This document shows positions 1 through 7,576 of a stretch of DNA of 15,249 bases, piece after piece. How positions within the stretch are numbered: the stretch's first letter is position 1; every line of letters begins with the position of its first letter. The translations under genes and the position numbers were made by a program. The stretch spans positions 1 to 15,249 of the forward strand of contig NZ_CAPJ01000217.1 of assembly GCF_000331775.1 (NCBI RefSeq), read 5' to 3'. Under the pieces are notes generated by a model that was not told where the DNA came from, searched no databases, and was given only the letters and a program-made list of their open reading frames with translations. Origin of the DNA: Xanthomonas translucens pv. translucens DSM 18974. Its GTDB lineage: Bacteria > Pseudomonadota > Gammaproteobacteria > Xanthomonadales > Xanthomonadaceae.

Positions 1-1
1 C

Positions 2-535
2 GCCTGCCGTGCGCTGCTCGATCCCGCTCCGGCCGCAGCAACCGCGCCCGCCCAGGCCGGCGCCGCCGTGCAGCCCGAAGCCGTGTGCCGGCGCAGCGCC
101 TCCGCGCAGATCTGCACCGCGGCAGCGGAACGGCAGTGGGACGCAGGCAAGTTCCTGCGCGCCAAGGCGCTGCTGGAACAGGCCTGCGCGCTGTCCGATC
201 CGGTGGCCTGCGGCCGCACCACGGCACTGGAGGAAGTGGACGCGACGCTGCTGCAGTCGCCGCCGGCCACGCGGCTGCCATGCGGCCGTTTCATCGCACC
301 GCTGGGCACGTCGCTCAGTCTGCAGTTCCGCGACGACGGCAGCGTGCGCGACGGCAATGGCGACGTCATGCAAGCGCACCTGGAGCACGGCCAGATCGCG
401 CTGCGTCAGCGGGATGGACAGCAATGGCAGCTGCGTCCGCTCGGTGCGAAGCGGCTGATCGGCCTGGATCGCGCGCACCGCTTTGTGGTGTTGTTCGGCG
501 ACGAGACTGGCCACTGCGGTGCCGCGCAGCAGTAA
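2..535 (+). CDS. Hypothetical protein with Sel1-like Cys pairs, 5' truncated by window
   Basis: The frame is open to the left edge, so the true start lies outside the window; a GTG at 68 is only an internal alternative. The visible 177 residues begin with an Ala/Pro-rich stretch. A helical segment follows with two cysteine pairs, C-x8-C and C-x7-C (the second reads CALSDPVAC), about 30 residues apart. That spacing resembles disulfide-bonded Sel1-like/Hcp repeats. The last ~90 residues look beta-rich and contain two further cysteines. The cysteines suggest an exported protein, but no signal peptide can be seen because the N-terminus is missing. The specific function is unknown. Third positions are strongly G/C, as in the neighbouring genes, so I consider it a real gene. 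The Sel1 assignment is inference from spacing only. Confidence 0.7.
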   Translation, partial: ACRALLDPAPAAATAPAQAGAAVQPEAVCRRSASAQICTAAAERQWDAGKFLRAKALLEQACALSDPVACGRTTALEEVDATLLQSPPATRLPCGRFIAPLGTSLSLQFRDDGSVRDGNGDVMQAHLEHGQIALRQRDGQQWQLRPLGAKRLIGLDRAHRFVVLFGDETGHCGAAQQ

Positions 536-719
536 CGGCGCCATAGCTGTCGCGGCGCCACGGCGCTCGCTGCACTGCCTGGCAATAGCGCCCCTCTCCC
601 CACGGAACCACGGCCTCTTTGGGGAAGATGCCACGAAGAAGCGGCTACGGCTGCGGCTGCGGGCGAAGCTCCACTGCAACCGCAGCGCCGCGCCCGGCGA
701 CTTGGCAATGCCGGTCGCG

Positions 720-1988
<1,269 letters not shown>

Positions 1989-1998
1989 CCGCGGTGAC

Positions 1999-2017
1999 GC
2001 CGCTCCTACAGGGAGTG
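1999..2017 (-). repeat. Partial REP-like repeat unit
   Basis: These 19 bases are an exact reverse complement of 7455-7473, the outer end of the REP-like pair near usp. The unit lies in the 55-bp gap between two convergent genes, a typical REP location. The GCGGCT/AGCCGC palindrome part is degenerate here, so this is a truncated copy. Confidence 0.6.
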
Positions 2018-2043
2018 CCGCCAAGCGCCGGGGGGCTGCCCGC

Positions 2044-2523
2044 TCAACCGTCCTTGGTGGTCAGGATGGTGATGTGGCCGTTGGTTTCCAGCAGCGCCAG
2101 GCGCACGTTGTCCAGGCCCGCGCAGCCCTGCTGGCGCATCGCCGCCTCGAAGTCGGCGTTGCTGACCAGTTCGCGGCGCAGCACCTGGCGGAACACGTGG
2201 CCGTCGCGCGCCAGCACCACCGGCTCGCCTTCGATCAGGCGTTCGGCGCGATCGCTGCGCGAGGTGATCAGGCCGACCCCGAAGTTCAGCGTAATCAGCG
2301 TCGCCGCCAGCAACAGGCCGCCGCCGAGCGAGGTGTCCTGGCCCAGCAAGGCGTTCTGCACCGCATTGCCGAGCAGCACGATCAGCAGCATGTCGAACGG
2401 TGTCAATTGCCCCATCGCGCGCTTGCCCGACACCCGCACCATGGTCAGCACCGCCGCATACACCACCACCGCGCGGAAAATGAATTCCCACCATGGCATC
2501 GACAGATGAAAAAGATCGGGCAT
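2044..2523 (-). CDS. DUF421 (YetF/YcaP-type) membrane protein, short form
   Basis: A 159-residue inner-membrane protein. Three hydrophobic segments are visible at about residues 14-31, 45-59 and 66-88. Between the first two lies the family hallmark, an R-x2-GKR-x2-GQL block leading into TPFD (residues 30-44). After the third comes the soluble alpha/beta DUF421 domain (about 95-159), with motifs such as EGEPVVLARDG and a QQGC segment. Bacillus YetF and E. coli YcaP are about 230 residues, so this is the shorter variant. The molecular function of the family is not established. I chose the ATG at 2523 (MPDLFHLSMPWWEF). It lacks a clear Shine-Dalgarno sequence, and an ATG eight codons downstream is an alternative. 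The gene sits 80 nt downstream of the sRNA terminator on the same strand, so read-through transcription is possible. Confidence 0.85.
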   Translation of the reverse strand: MPDLFHLSMPWWEFIFRAVVVYAAVLTMVRVSGKRAMGQLTPFDMLLIVLLGNAVQNALLGQDTSLGGGLLLAATLITLNFGVGLITSRSDRAERLIEGEPVVLARDGHVFRQVLRRELVSNADFEAAMRQQGCAGLDNVRLALLETNGHITILTTKDG

Positions 2524-2600
2524 CGCACGGCTCGCAGGATTGGGGGGAGCCGCGACCTTACGCCGCTGGCGATGGCAGTGCACTGGATTTTCCAGGACCC

Positions 2601-2640
2601 AATAAAAAAGCCCCGCGGACCAGGGGGGGGTCGGCGGGGC
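2601..2640 (-). terminator. Rho-independent terminator of the sRNA
   Basis: On the minus strand GCCCCGC pairs perfectly with GCGGGGC (2634-2640 with 2610-2616). A one-base mismatch and an inner GACC/GGTC stem then close a C-rich loop. TTTTTTATT follows immediately (2609-2601). This is the only canonical intrinsic terminator in the window. Confidence 0.85.
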
Positions 2641-2725
2641 CAGGGAACGGAGACTTGGGGAGGAGTCGCCGTTCCTGGATCTGCTCCAGGGGATGGGAGG
2701 AGATCCGCGACAGGTATTGCGCCTG
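2604..2725 (-). ncRNA. sX13-like small RNA with three C-rich-loop hairpins
   Basis: The minus strand carries three consecutive hairpins of the same design. 5' stem: GGATCT/AGATCC (2706-2677) with a C.C mismatch, inner CTCC/GGAG and loop CATCCCCT. Middle stem: GGAACGG/CCGTTCC (2675-2644) with a C.T mismatch, inner GACT/AGTC and loop CCTCCCCA. Terminator stem: GCCCCGC/GCGGGGC (2640-2610) with a C.C mismatch, inner GACC/GGTC and loop CCCCCCT, then the T-run. From memory, Xanthomonas sX13 is a ~115-nt Hfq-independent sRNA beside polA with a 5' stem, a middle stem and a terminator bearing C-rich loops that bind G-rich mRNA sites, and it affects virulence gene expression. Structure, approximate size and polA neighbourhood all fit. 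The 5' end is an estimate from a -10-like TATATC at 2737-2732. Another hairpin, CGACAGG/CCTGTCG at 2728-2708, straddles the predicted start. Confidence 0.8.
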
Positions 2726-2731
2726 TCGAGG

Positions 2732-2737
2732 GATATA
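2732..2737 (-). promoter_or_regulatory. Candidate -10 element for the sRNA
   Basis: The minus strand reads TATATC, matching TATAAT at 4 of 6 positions, with the start predicted near 2725. No convincing -35 lies at 16-18 bp. The DNA upstream (2738-2830) is strikingly A/T-rich and could act as an UP element. Confidence 0.35.
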
Positions 2738-3156
2738 AAAACATTTTGCACCTTGCTAGTTCGTGAAGATTTTAGTTAAAAATTCATCGAATTAAGGACC
2801 GATTCATTCGCAAAATTCCATGCAACGTAGGGTTCCAGGAACAACTGCTTTTTATAGGACGGATCGGCGCACAAGAACGCGGCAGCCGCTGGTTTGCGAT
2901 GCGGAGTGAATCCCGAAACCGCGCGCTGCTCGCCTTTTGGTGCGTCAATGCTGCAGCATCGATCCGGTCCCGATCCGCATTCGAGCGACGACGGCGATCC
3001 AGGCGTGGACGCTGGCGCGGCGGTCGTCCCTTCGCCGCGGGCGATTCTTGCGCCAGGGGCATGCCTGGCAACGCATAAAGACGTTCAGGCGCGCGACCCA
3101 GCCAACCGGCTGTGCCGTTCGCGACACCTGCCCGCGTCCCGCGTCCCGAGTAAAGA
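2738..3156. other. Gene-free region between polA and the sRNA, with an A/T-rich island
   Basis: No ORF here looks real. About 2731-2830 is roughly one third GC, against about two thirds or more elsewhere, with runs such as AGTTAAAAATTCATC. The rest is GC-rich. Just past the polA stop the minus strand has a tandem GGGACGC GGGACGC and a short hairpin (CAGCC-GGTT-GGCTG). No T-run follows, so no intrinsic polA terminator is evident. Confidence 0.6.
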
Positions 3157-5925
3157 CTAGTGTGCCTCGTCCCAGTTGTCGCCGACGCCGCTATCCACCA
3201 CCAGCGGCACCTTCAGTTCGGCGGCGGCGGCCATCCGCCGGGTCACTTCCGGCAGCAAGGTGTCGACGAAGTCGGCGTCGGCCTCGAACACCAGTTCGTC
3301 GTGCACCTGCAGGATCATCAGCGCGCGTTCGCGGTGCTGCTCCAGCCAGGCGTCCACGGTCACCATCGCGCGCTTGATGATGTCCGCGGCGGTGCCCTGC
3401 ATCGGCGCGTTGATCGCGGCGCGCTCGGCGCCGGCGCGCAGCCCCTGCTGCTTGGCATTGATGTCGTTCAGATACAGGCGGCGGCCGAACAGGGTCTCCA
3501 CGTAGCCCTGGCTACGCGCCTGTTCGCGCATGCGCTCCATGAAGTCGCGCACCGCCGGGTAGCGGCTGAAGTAAAGCGCCACGTAGTCCTGCGCCTCGCC
3601 GCGGCCGATGCCCAGGTTGCGGGCCAGGCCGAACGCGCTCATGCCGTACATCAGGCCGAAATTGATCGCCTTAGCGGCGCGGCGTTCGTTGCTCGTGACG
3701 TCTTCCAGCTTGCGCCCGAACACTTCGGCGGCGGTGGCGCGGTGCACGTCCACGCCGGCGCCGAAGGCGCGCAGCAGGCCCGGGTCCTCGGACAGGTGGG
3801 CCATGATCCGCAGTTCGATCTGCGAGTAGTCGCAGGCGATCAGCTTGCGCCCGGGCGGGGCGACGAAGGCGCGGCGGATGCGGCGGCCGTCGTCGGTGCG
3901 GATCGGGATGTTCTGCAGGTTCGGATCGGCCGAGGACAACCGCCCGGTGGCCGCGCCGGCCTGGTGGTAACTGGTGTGCACGCGGCCGGTGCCGGGATTG
4001 ATCATCTCCGGCAGCTTGTCGGTGTAGGTGCTGCGCAGCTTGGCTAGGCCGCGGTACTCCAGGATCACCCGCGGCAGTTCGTGCTGCTCGGCGATCGCCT
4101 CCAGCGCCTCTTCGTTGGTGCTGGGCTGGCCTTTAGGGGTCTTCATCAGCGCCGGCAGCTTCAGTTCGTCGAACAGCACCGCCTGCAGCTGCTTGGGCGA
4201 GTCCAGGTTGAAGGTGCGCCCGGCCAGCGCGGTGGCCTTCTGCTGCGCGGCGAGCATGCGCTGGCTCAGGTCCTGGCTCTGCCTGCGCAGTTCGGCCATG
4301 TCCACGCACACACCATTGGCCTCGATGCGGGTCAACACCGGCACCAGCGGCATCTCGATGTCGCGGTAGACGCTGGCCAGCGCCGGTTCGGCGTCCAGCT
4401 GCGCGGACAGCGCGCGGTGCAGGCGCAGGGTGATGTCGGCGTCCTCGGCGGCGTAGCCGGTGGCGTCGTCGATGGCCACCTGCGAGAACGCGATCTGCTT
4501 GGCGCCCTTGCCGGCCACGTCCTCGTATTTGACCGTCTCGTAGCCCAGGTAGCGCCGCGCCAGCGAATCCATGTCGTGGCGGCTGGCGGTGGAATTGAGC
4601 ACGAAGCTCTCCAGCATGGTGTCGTCGGCATAGCCGCGCACGTCCACGCCGTGGCGGCGCAGCACGTGCAGGTCGTACTTGCCGTGCTGGCCGACCTTGG
4701 GCTTGGCCGCGTCCTCCAGCAGCGGTTTCAGCGCCGCCAGCGCCAGGGTCCGGTCCAGCTGCGCCGGCGCGCCGGGGTAGTCGTGGCCCAGCGGCAGGTA
4801 GTCGGCACGGCCCGGTTCGATCGCGAAGCTGAGCCCGACCAGGTTGGCGCGCATCGCGTCCAGCGCGTCGGTCTCGGTATCGAAGGCGAAGCCGTCGGCC
4901 GCGCGCAGGCGCGCGAGCAAGTCATCGAGTTGCGCCGGGGTCATGATCGCGGTGTATTCGCCCTTGGTGGCCAACGCCGGGTCCAATGTGGCGTCGATCG
5001 GCGCGGCAGCGCGGGCATAGCCGGCGGCGGTACCGCGCAGGCTGGGGGTGACCTCGGCAGCGCCGGCCGGGGCCGCCACCCCGCCGTCGAGGTCGCGCAG
5101 CGCCTGGGTGAAGCCGTAGCGCTGGTACAGGCCGCGCAGCTGCTCCGGGTCCTGCTCGCGCAGGCCCAGCGTGCGCGGGCCGCCAGGCAGGGCCACGTCG
5201 GTCTTGATCGTGACCAGTTCGCGGTTCAGCGGCAGCCGCGCCAGCGCCGCGCGCAGGTTCTCGCCGATCTTGCCCTTGATCGCATCGGCATTGGCCATGA
5301 CCCCGTCCAGCGAGCCGTATTCGGCCAGCCACTTGGCCGCGGTCTTGGGCCCGCACTTGTCCACGCCGGGCACGTTGTCGATGGCGTCGCCCATCAGCGC
5401 CAGCAGGTCGACGATCTGGCTCGGCCACACGCCGAACTTCTCCATCACCGCCGCGTCGGAGTCCATGCGGCTGCCGCTCATGGTGTTGACCAGCTGCACG
5501 CCGGGGCGCACCAGCTGGGCGAAGTCCTTGTCGCCGGTGGAGATGGTCACGTCCAGGCCGTCGCCGGCGCCCTGCAGGGCCAGCGTGCCGATCACGTCAT
5601 CGGCCTCCACCCCGCCCTCGCGCAGGATGCTGATGCCCAGCGCATGCACGATCTGGCACATCGGCTCGACCTGCGCACGCAGTTCGTCGGGCATCGGCGG
5701 GCGGTTGGCCTTGTACTGCGCGTACAGGTCGTCGCGGAAGGTCTTGCCCGGCGCATCGACCACGAAGGCGACGTACTCCGGGCGCTCCTTCAAGGTGGCG
5801 CGCAGCATGTTGACCACGCCGAACAGCGCGCCGGTGGGCTCGCCGGCGGGGTTGGTCAGCGGGGGAAGCGCGTGGAACGCGCGATACAGGTAACTGGACC
5901 CGTCGATCAGGACTAATCGGCTCAT
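3157..5925 (-). CDS. polA: DNA polymerase I
   Basis: The 922-residue protein (E. coli: 928) has all three domains. The 5' nuclease domain (1 to ~285) shows LIDGSSYLYRAF, VEADDVIG (106-113), STGDKDF (129-135) and GDAIDNVPGV (179-188). The 3'-5' proofreading domain (~325-510) keeps its acidic residues: Asp349 and Glu351 in FDTETD, Asp418 in KYDLHVL, and Tyr491/Asp495. The polymerase domain (~520-922) has motif A DYSQIELR (699-706), motif B with Arg748, Lys752, Phe756 and Tyr760, and motif C QVHDELVFE (873-881) with Asp876 and Glu877. Both exonucleases therefore look active. Phe756 is the residue type that discriminates against dideoxynucleotides. Its roles are Okazaki primer removal and repair synthesis. 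No Shine-Dalgarno sequence precedes the ATG; TAGAAT ends 6 nt upstream, suggesting a leaderless mRNA. It is transcribed divergently from the lipoprotein gene. Confidence 0.98.
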   Translation of the reverse strand: MSRLVLIDGSSYLYRAFHALPPLTNPAGEPTGALFGVVNMLRATLKERPEYVAFVVDAPGKTFRDDLYAQYKANRPPMPDELRAQVEPMCQIVHALGISILREGGVEADDVIGTLALQGAGDGLDVTISTGDKDFAQLVRPGVQLVNTMSGSRMDSDAAVMEKFGVWPSQIVDLLALMGDAIDNVPGVDKCGPKTAAKWLAEYGSLDGVMANADAIKGKIGENLRAALARLPLNRELVTIKTDVALPGGPRTLGLREQDPEQLRGLYQRYGFTQALRDLDGGVAAPAGAAEVTPSLRGTAAGYARAAAPIDATLDPALATKGEYTAIMTPAQLDDLLARLRAADGFAFDTETDALDAMRANLVGLSFAIEPGRADYLPLGHDYPGAPAQLDRTLALAALKPLLEDAAKPKVGQHGKYDLHVLRRHGVDVRGYADDTMLESFVLNSTASRHDMDSLARRYLGYETVKYEDVAGKGAKQIAFSQVAIDDATGYAAEDADITLRLHRALSAQLDAEPALASVYRDIEMPLVPVLTRIEANGVCVDMAELRRQSQDLSQRMLAAQQKATALAGRTFNLDSPKQLQAVLFDELKLPALMKTPKGQPSTNEEALEAIAEQHELPRVILEYRGLAKLRSTYTDKLPEMINPGTGRVHTSYHQAGAATGRLSSADPNLQNIPIRTDDGRRIRRAFVAPPGRKLIACDYSQIELRIMAHLSEDPGLLRAFGAGVDVHRATAAEVFGRKLEDVTSNERRAAKAINFGLMYGMSAFGLARNLGIGRGEAQDYVALYFSRYPAVRDFMERMREQARSQGYVETLFGRRLYLNDINAKQQGLRAGAERAAINAPMQGTAADIIKRAMVTVDAWLEQHRERALMILQVHDELVFEADADFVDTLLPEVTRRMAAAAELKVPLVVDSGVGDNWDEAH

Positions 5926-5931
5926 CGGGCA

Positions 5932-5937
5932 ATTCTA
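5932..5937 (-). promoter_or_regulatory. polA -10 element placed for a leaderless mRNA
   Basis: TAGAAT (5 of 6 to consensus) is followed by exactly six bases and then the polA ATG. With normal sigma70 geometry, transcription would start at the A of the start codon (5925). No Shine-Dalgarno sequence is present. The -35 region is weak. Confidence 0.5.
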
Positions 5938-5972
5938 CGCTGCGCCGGCCTCGGGGCTTGGGAGCGCCTGAG

Positions 5973-6126
5973 CCCCTCTCCCCCCGGAGAGTGGCTGGGG
6001 TGAGGGTGCGGCGCGGAAGCGTCTCGCTAAGTTCAATGCACGAGGCTTCGCCCGGACCCTCATCCGCCCCTGCGGGCGACCGCCCCCCGAAAAGAGGGCC
6101 ATGGTCCCGGTGGGAGAAGGGTACGC
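5973..6126. repeat. Composite inverted repeat of the CCCTCTCCC/TGAGGGT type
   Basis: CCCCTCTCC followed by GGAGAGTGGCTGGGGTGAGGGT (about 5973-6007) forms one imperfect hairpin. ACCCTCATCCGCCCC (from 6057) through GGTGGGAGAAGGGTACG (to about 6126) forms another. TGAGGGT at 6001-6007 and ACCCTCA at 6057-6063 are exact reverse complements. This style of interspersed intergenic repeat is common in high-GC proteobacteria. It lies between the divergent polA and lipoprotein genes. Confidence 0.55.
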
Positions 6127-6164
6127 GTCGCCGTCCATCGCGCGCCGAATGCGGCGGCGCGGCG

Positions 6165-6170
6165 CATAAT
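6165..6170 (+). promoter_or_regulatory. Candidate -10 element for the lipoprotein gene
   Basis: CATAAT matches TATAAT at 5 of 6 positions and stands out in GC-rich DNA. It predicts a start near 6177 and a 30-nt leader containing the Shine-Dalgarno GGAG at 6194-6197. The -35 region is not recognisable. Confidence 0.45.
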
Positions 6171-6206
6171 CGGCGGCGACGCCTTTAGGCTGTGGAGAAT
6201 GCTGCG

Positions 6207-6494
6207 ATGAAAGCCCTGATGCTGGTTCCGCTGTTGCTGCTGGCCGGCTGCGCCTCGACCGGGATCGGCCCCGACAGCCCGCCGGTGGATGTCCGCGGCG
6301 CGGACGTCACCCACCGCACGATGGGCAACGGCGATAGCGTGGACGAATACCGGGTCTCCGGCCAGCTGCGCGCGGTCAAGGTGACCCCGGCCAACGCCCC
6401 GGCCTACTACCTGTACGACCAGAACGGCGACGGGCACATGGACGGCAACAAGGACAACGTGTCGCCGGTGTACTGGAAGCTGTATAGCTGGTAG
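6207..6494 (+). CDS. DUF2782-type lipoprotein
   Basis: A 95-residue protein starting at the ATG at 6207, 9 nt after GGAG. An in-frame ATG-like start upstream is less likely because it would lengthen the signal. Residues 1-15 are a lipoprotein signal peptide with lipobox LLAGC and lipidation at Cys15. The mature part has the DUF2782 pattern: NGDSVDEYRVSGQL (41-54), VTPANAPAYYLYD (59-71) and a C-terminal PVYWKLYSW. DQNGDGHMD (71-79) fits a DxNxDGxxD calcium-loop pattern, though binding is unproven. The function is unknown. A DUF2782 gene beside polA is also, as I recall, the arrangement in Pseudomonas, which supports the assignment. The membrane it is sorted to cannot be decided here; residue +2 is Ala, not Asp, so outer-membrane sorting is plausible. 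Confidence 0.85.
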   Translation: MKALMLVPLLLLAGCASTGIGPDSPPVDVRGADVTHRTMGNGDSVDEYRVSGQLRAVKVTPANAPAYYLYDQNGDGHMDGNKDNVSPVYWKLYSW

Positions 6495-6567
6495 CCGGCC
6501 GCGTCTGCAGCCGGCGCGACCCGGGACGCGGAGCTGACGCAAGCGCAACGATCCGGGTCTGCCGGAT
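6494..6567. terminator. Two small hairpins between convergent genes
   Basis: GCCGGC at 6494-6499 pairs with GCCGGC at 6510-6515. ATCCGG at 6551-6556 pairs with CCGGAT at 6562-6567 around a 5-nt loop. Both lie between the convergent lipoprotein and deaminase-like genes. Neither has a T-run, so the terminator role is only positional inference. Confidence 0.3.
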
Positions 6568-6587
6568 AGAAGAGGCCGCCGCGCAGA

Positions 6588-6980
6588 CTAGAGCGTGATC
6601 GCGGCGAAGGCCGGGATCGCCGGGAAGCCCGCCGGTGCCGTGACCGTACCGGCGGGCTTGACCCGGTTGTGGTACCACAGAGAGTATGGATAGATGCTCG
6701 CCGCCGGTTTCTGGCCCAGGCCGTGGTCGCCCGGATAGGCGCCGTTGTTCGCGGTGACCTTGACCAGCAGCGGCAGCCGCTGCTTGGTGAAGGCGGCATC
6801 GCAGACCGCGCAGGGAAACGCATCCTGCACGATCAGCAACGGCCCGGCCGCCGCTTTCGCCCCAAGCGCGTTGTAGACGCCGATTTCCGAATGCTGCTGC
6901 TTGCCCTGGCCGCTGACCGCGCCGTCGCACCGGATTTCCATTTGCCGTTGGCGACGTGAGCCTTCCGTATTGACGGTCAT
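6588..6980 (-). CDS. Orphan protein with cytidine-deaminase-fold motifs (HxE...PCxxC)
   Basis: A 130-residue protein starting at the ATG at 6980, with a strong Shine-Dalgarno sequence (GAGGAG about 7 nt upstream). It has no signal peptide or membrane segment. His30-Ser-Glu32, within QQHSEIGVYNAL, and Pro56-Cys57-x2-Cys60, within AFPCAVCDAAF, are 25 residues apart. This is the zinc-binding and proton-shuttle layout (HxE, then PCxxC) of the CDA/deaminase superfamily. Many bacterial deaminases of this compact type are C-terminal toxin domains of secreted effectors, including a family named after a Xanthomonas protein. Here it is free-standing, with no delivery domain and no recognisable immunity gene. 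It could be an orphan toxin module, a deaminase of unknown substrate, or another CxxC zinc protein. Family assignment is motif-level inference. It is convergent with the lipoprotein gene. Confidence 0.65.
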   Translation of the reverse strand: MTVNTEGSRRQRQMEIRCDGAVSGQGKQQHSEIGVYNALGAKAAAGPLLIVQDAFPCAVCDAAFTKQRLPLLVKVTANNGAYPGDHGLGQKPAASIYPYSLWYHNRVKPAGTVTAPAGFPAIPAFAAITL

Positions 6981-7454
6981 GCACGATCTCCTCGCAGGTT
7001 GTGGCGGGCGCCGATCGCCGGATGCGGCGGCGCGATGTCTGGAGGCGTGCGCTGCCGGCGGTGTACCAGCGGCGGGTGGCGTCCTTGGCAGCCAGCGTCG
7101 GCGCAGGGCGCATGCCGGACCATCGGTGCAAACCTGATTCTTCGCTGCCGCGGGGCCGAAGACCGCCGCTGGCCTCAGCGACGGCTGGCGCATGGCGCAT
7201 GCGCACGCGACGGCGCGCAGCCGAGCGTTCGTGTGGGGTCCGCGCTACTGCGCTGCAGCCGCAGTGCAGCCTGGCCTGGCTGCTGTACGCAATGGGCTTG
7301 GCCTCGGAGCGGCAACGCCAGCGCAGCGTCCAGGCCTGTTTCGGCATGTCCAGGCGCAATGGCGCAAGGCGTGCCGCGCGGCGCCATGCCAACGCCACGG
7401 CCTTTACATCCCGATGTGGCGTTGTGCGCGCTCCGGTGCAGCCGGCGCCGCGGC
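6981..7454. other. Gene-poor region upstream of the deaminase-like gene
   Basis: Long frames here are Arg/Ala/Pro-rich and lack recognisable domains, plausible ribosome binding sites or sensible hydrophobicity, on both strands. I do not call a gene. Short palindromes occur (for example GCTGCA-GCCGCAG-TGCAGC at about 7250-7268), but nothing I can name. It could be decayed coding sequence. Confidence 0.4.
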
Positions 7455-7550
7455 CACTCCCTGTAGGAGCGGCTTTAGCCGCGACAGATCTGCCGATCTG
7501 CCGCTGACGTGTGGATTTCTGTCGCGGCTGAAGCCGCTCCTAAAGGACAG
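7455..7550. repeat. Inverted pair of REP-like elements
   Basis: GGAGCGGCTTTAGCCGCGAC (7467-7486) and GTCGCGGCTGAAGCCGCTCC (7521-7540) are reverse complements with one mismatch. Each arm is itself a small palindrome (GCGGCT/AGCCGC). The outer ends are CTGTA and TAAAGGACAG. The pair is BIME-like and lies just downstream of the usp stop, where it could form a cruciform or mRNA-stabilising hairpin. Related copies are at 1999-2017 and 12195-12264. Confidence 0.85.
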
Positions 7551-7576
7551 GACGCAGTGTCCAGAAACCCGCTGCC

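Noticed and set aside
2524..2760. Attenuator or riboswitch controlling the DUF421 gene
   Set aside because: The three-hairpin, terminator-ended unit has no alternative antiterminator pairing that I could find, and it matches sX13 design. A stand-alone sRNA is the better explanation, though read-through into DUF421 is not excluded.
2074..2766. A 230-codon plus-strand frame opposite the DUF421 gene and sRNA
   Set aside because: It is antisense to the conserved membrane protein and reads straight through the terminator hairpin. Its composition is shadow-like.
2894..3377. Small plus-strand frames between the A/T-rich island and polA
   Set aside because: They have no ribosome binding sites and no recognisable domain, and they run into the antisense of polA.
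4081..5916. A 611-codon open frame on the plus strand, opposite polA
   Set aside because: It is antisense to a clearly conserved gene. Its composition (Val/His/Gln/Gly-rich, no domains) is what the high-GC3 complement of polA produces.
5973..6126. Possible CRISPR or phage attachment site suggested by repeated arms
   Set aside because: There are only two imperfect inverted arms, with no regular spacers and no integrase nearby. An interspersed intergenic repeat is the simpler reading.
6376..7398. A 340-codon minus-strand frame overlapping the deaminase-like gene
   Set aside because: It is in a different frame from the HxE/PCxxC protein, very Arg-rich, and has no good ribosome binding site. 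The 130-residue protein has a strong one.
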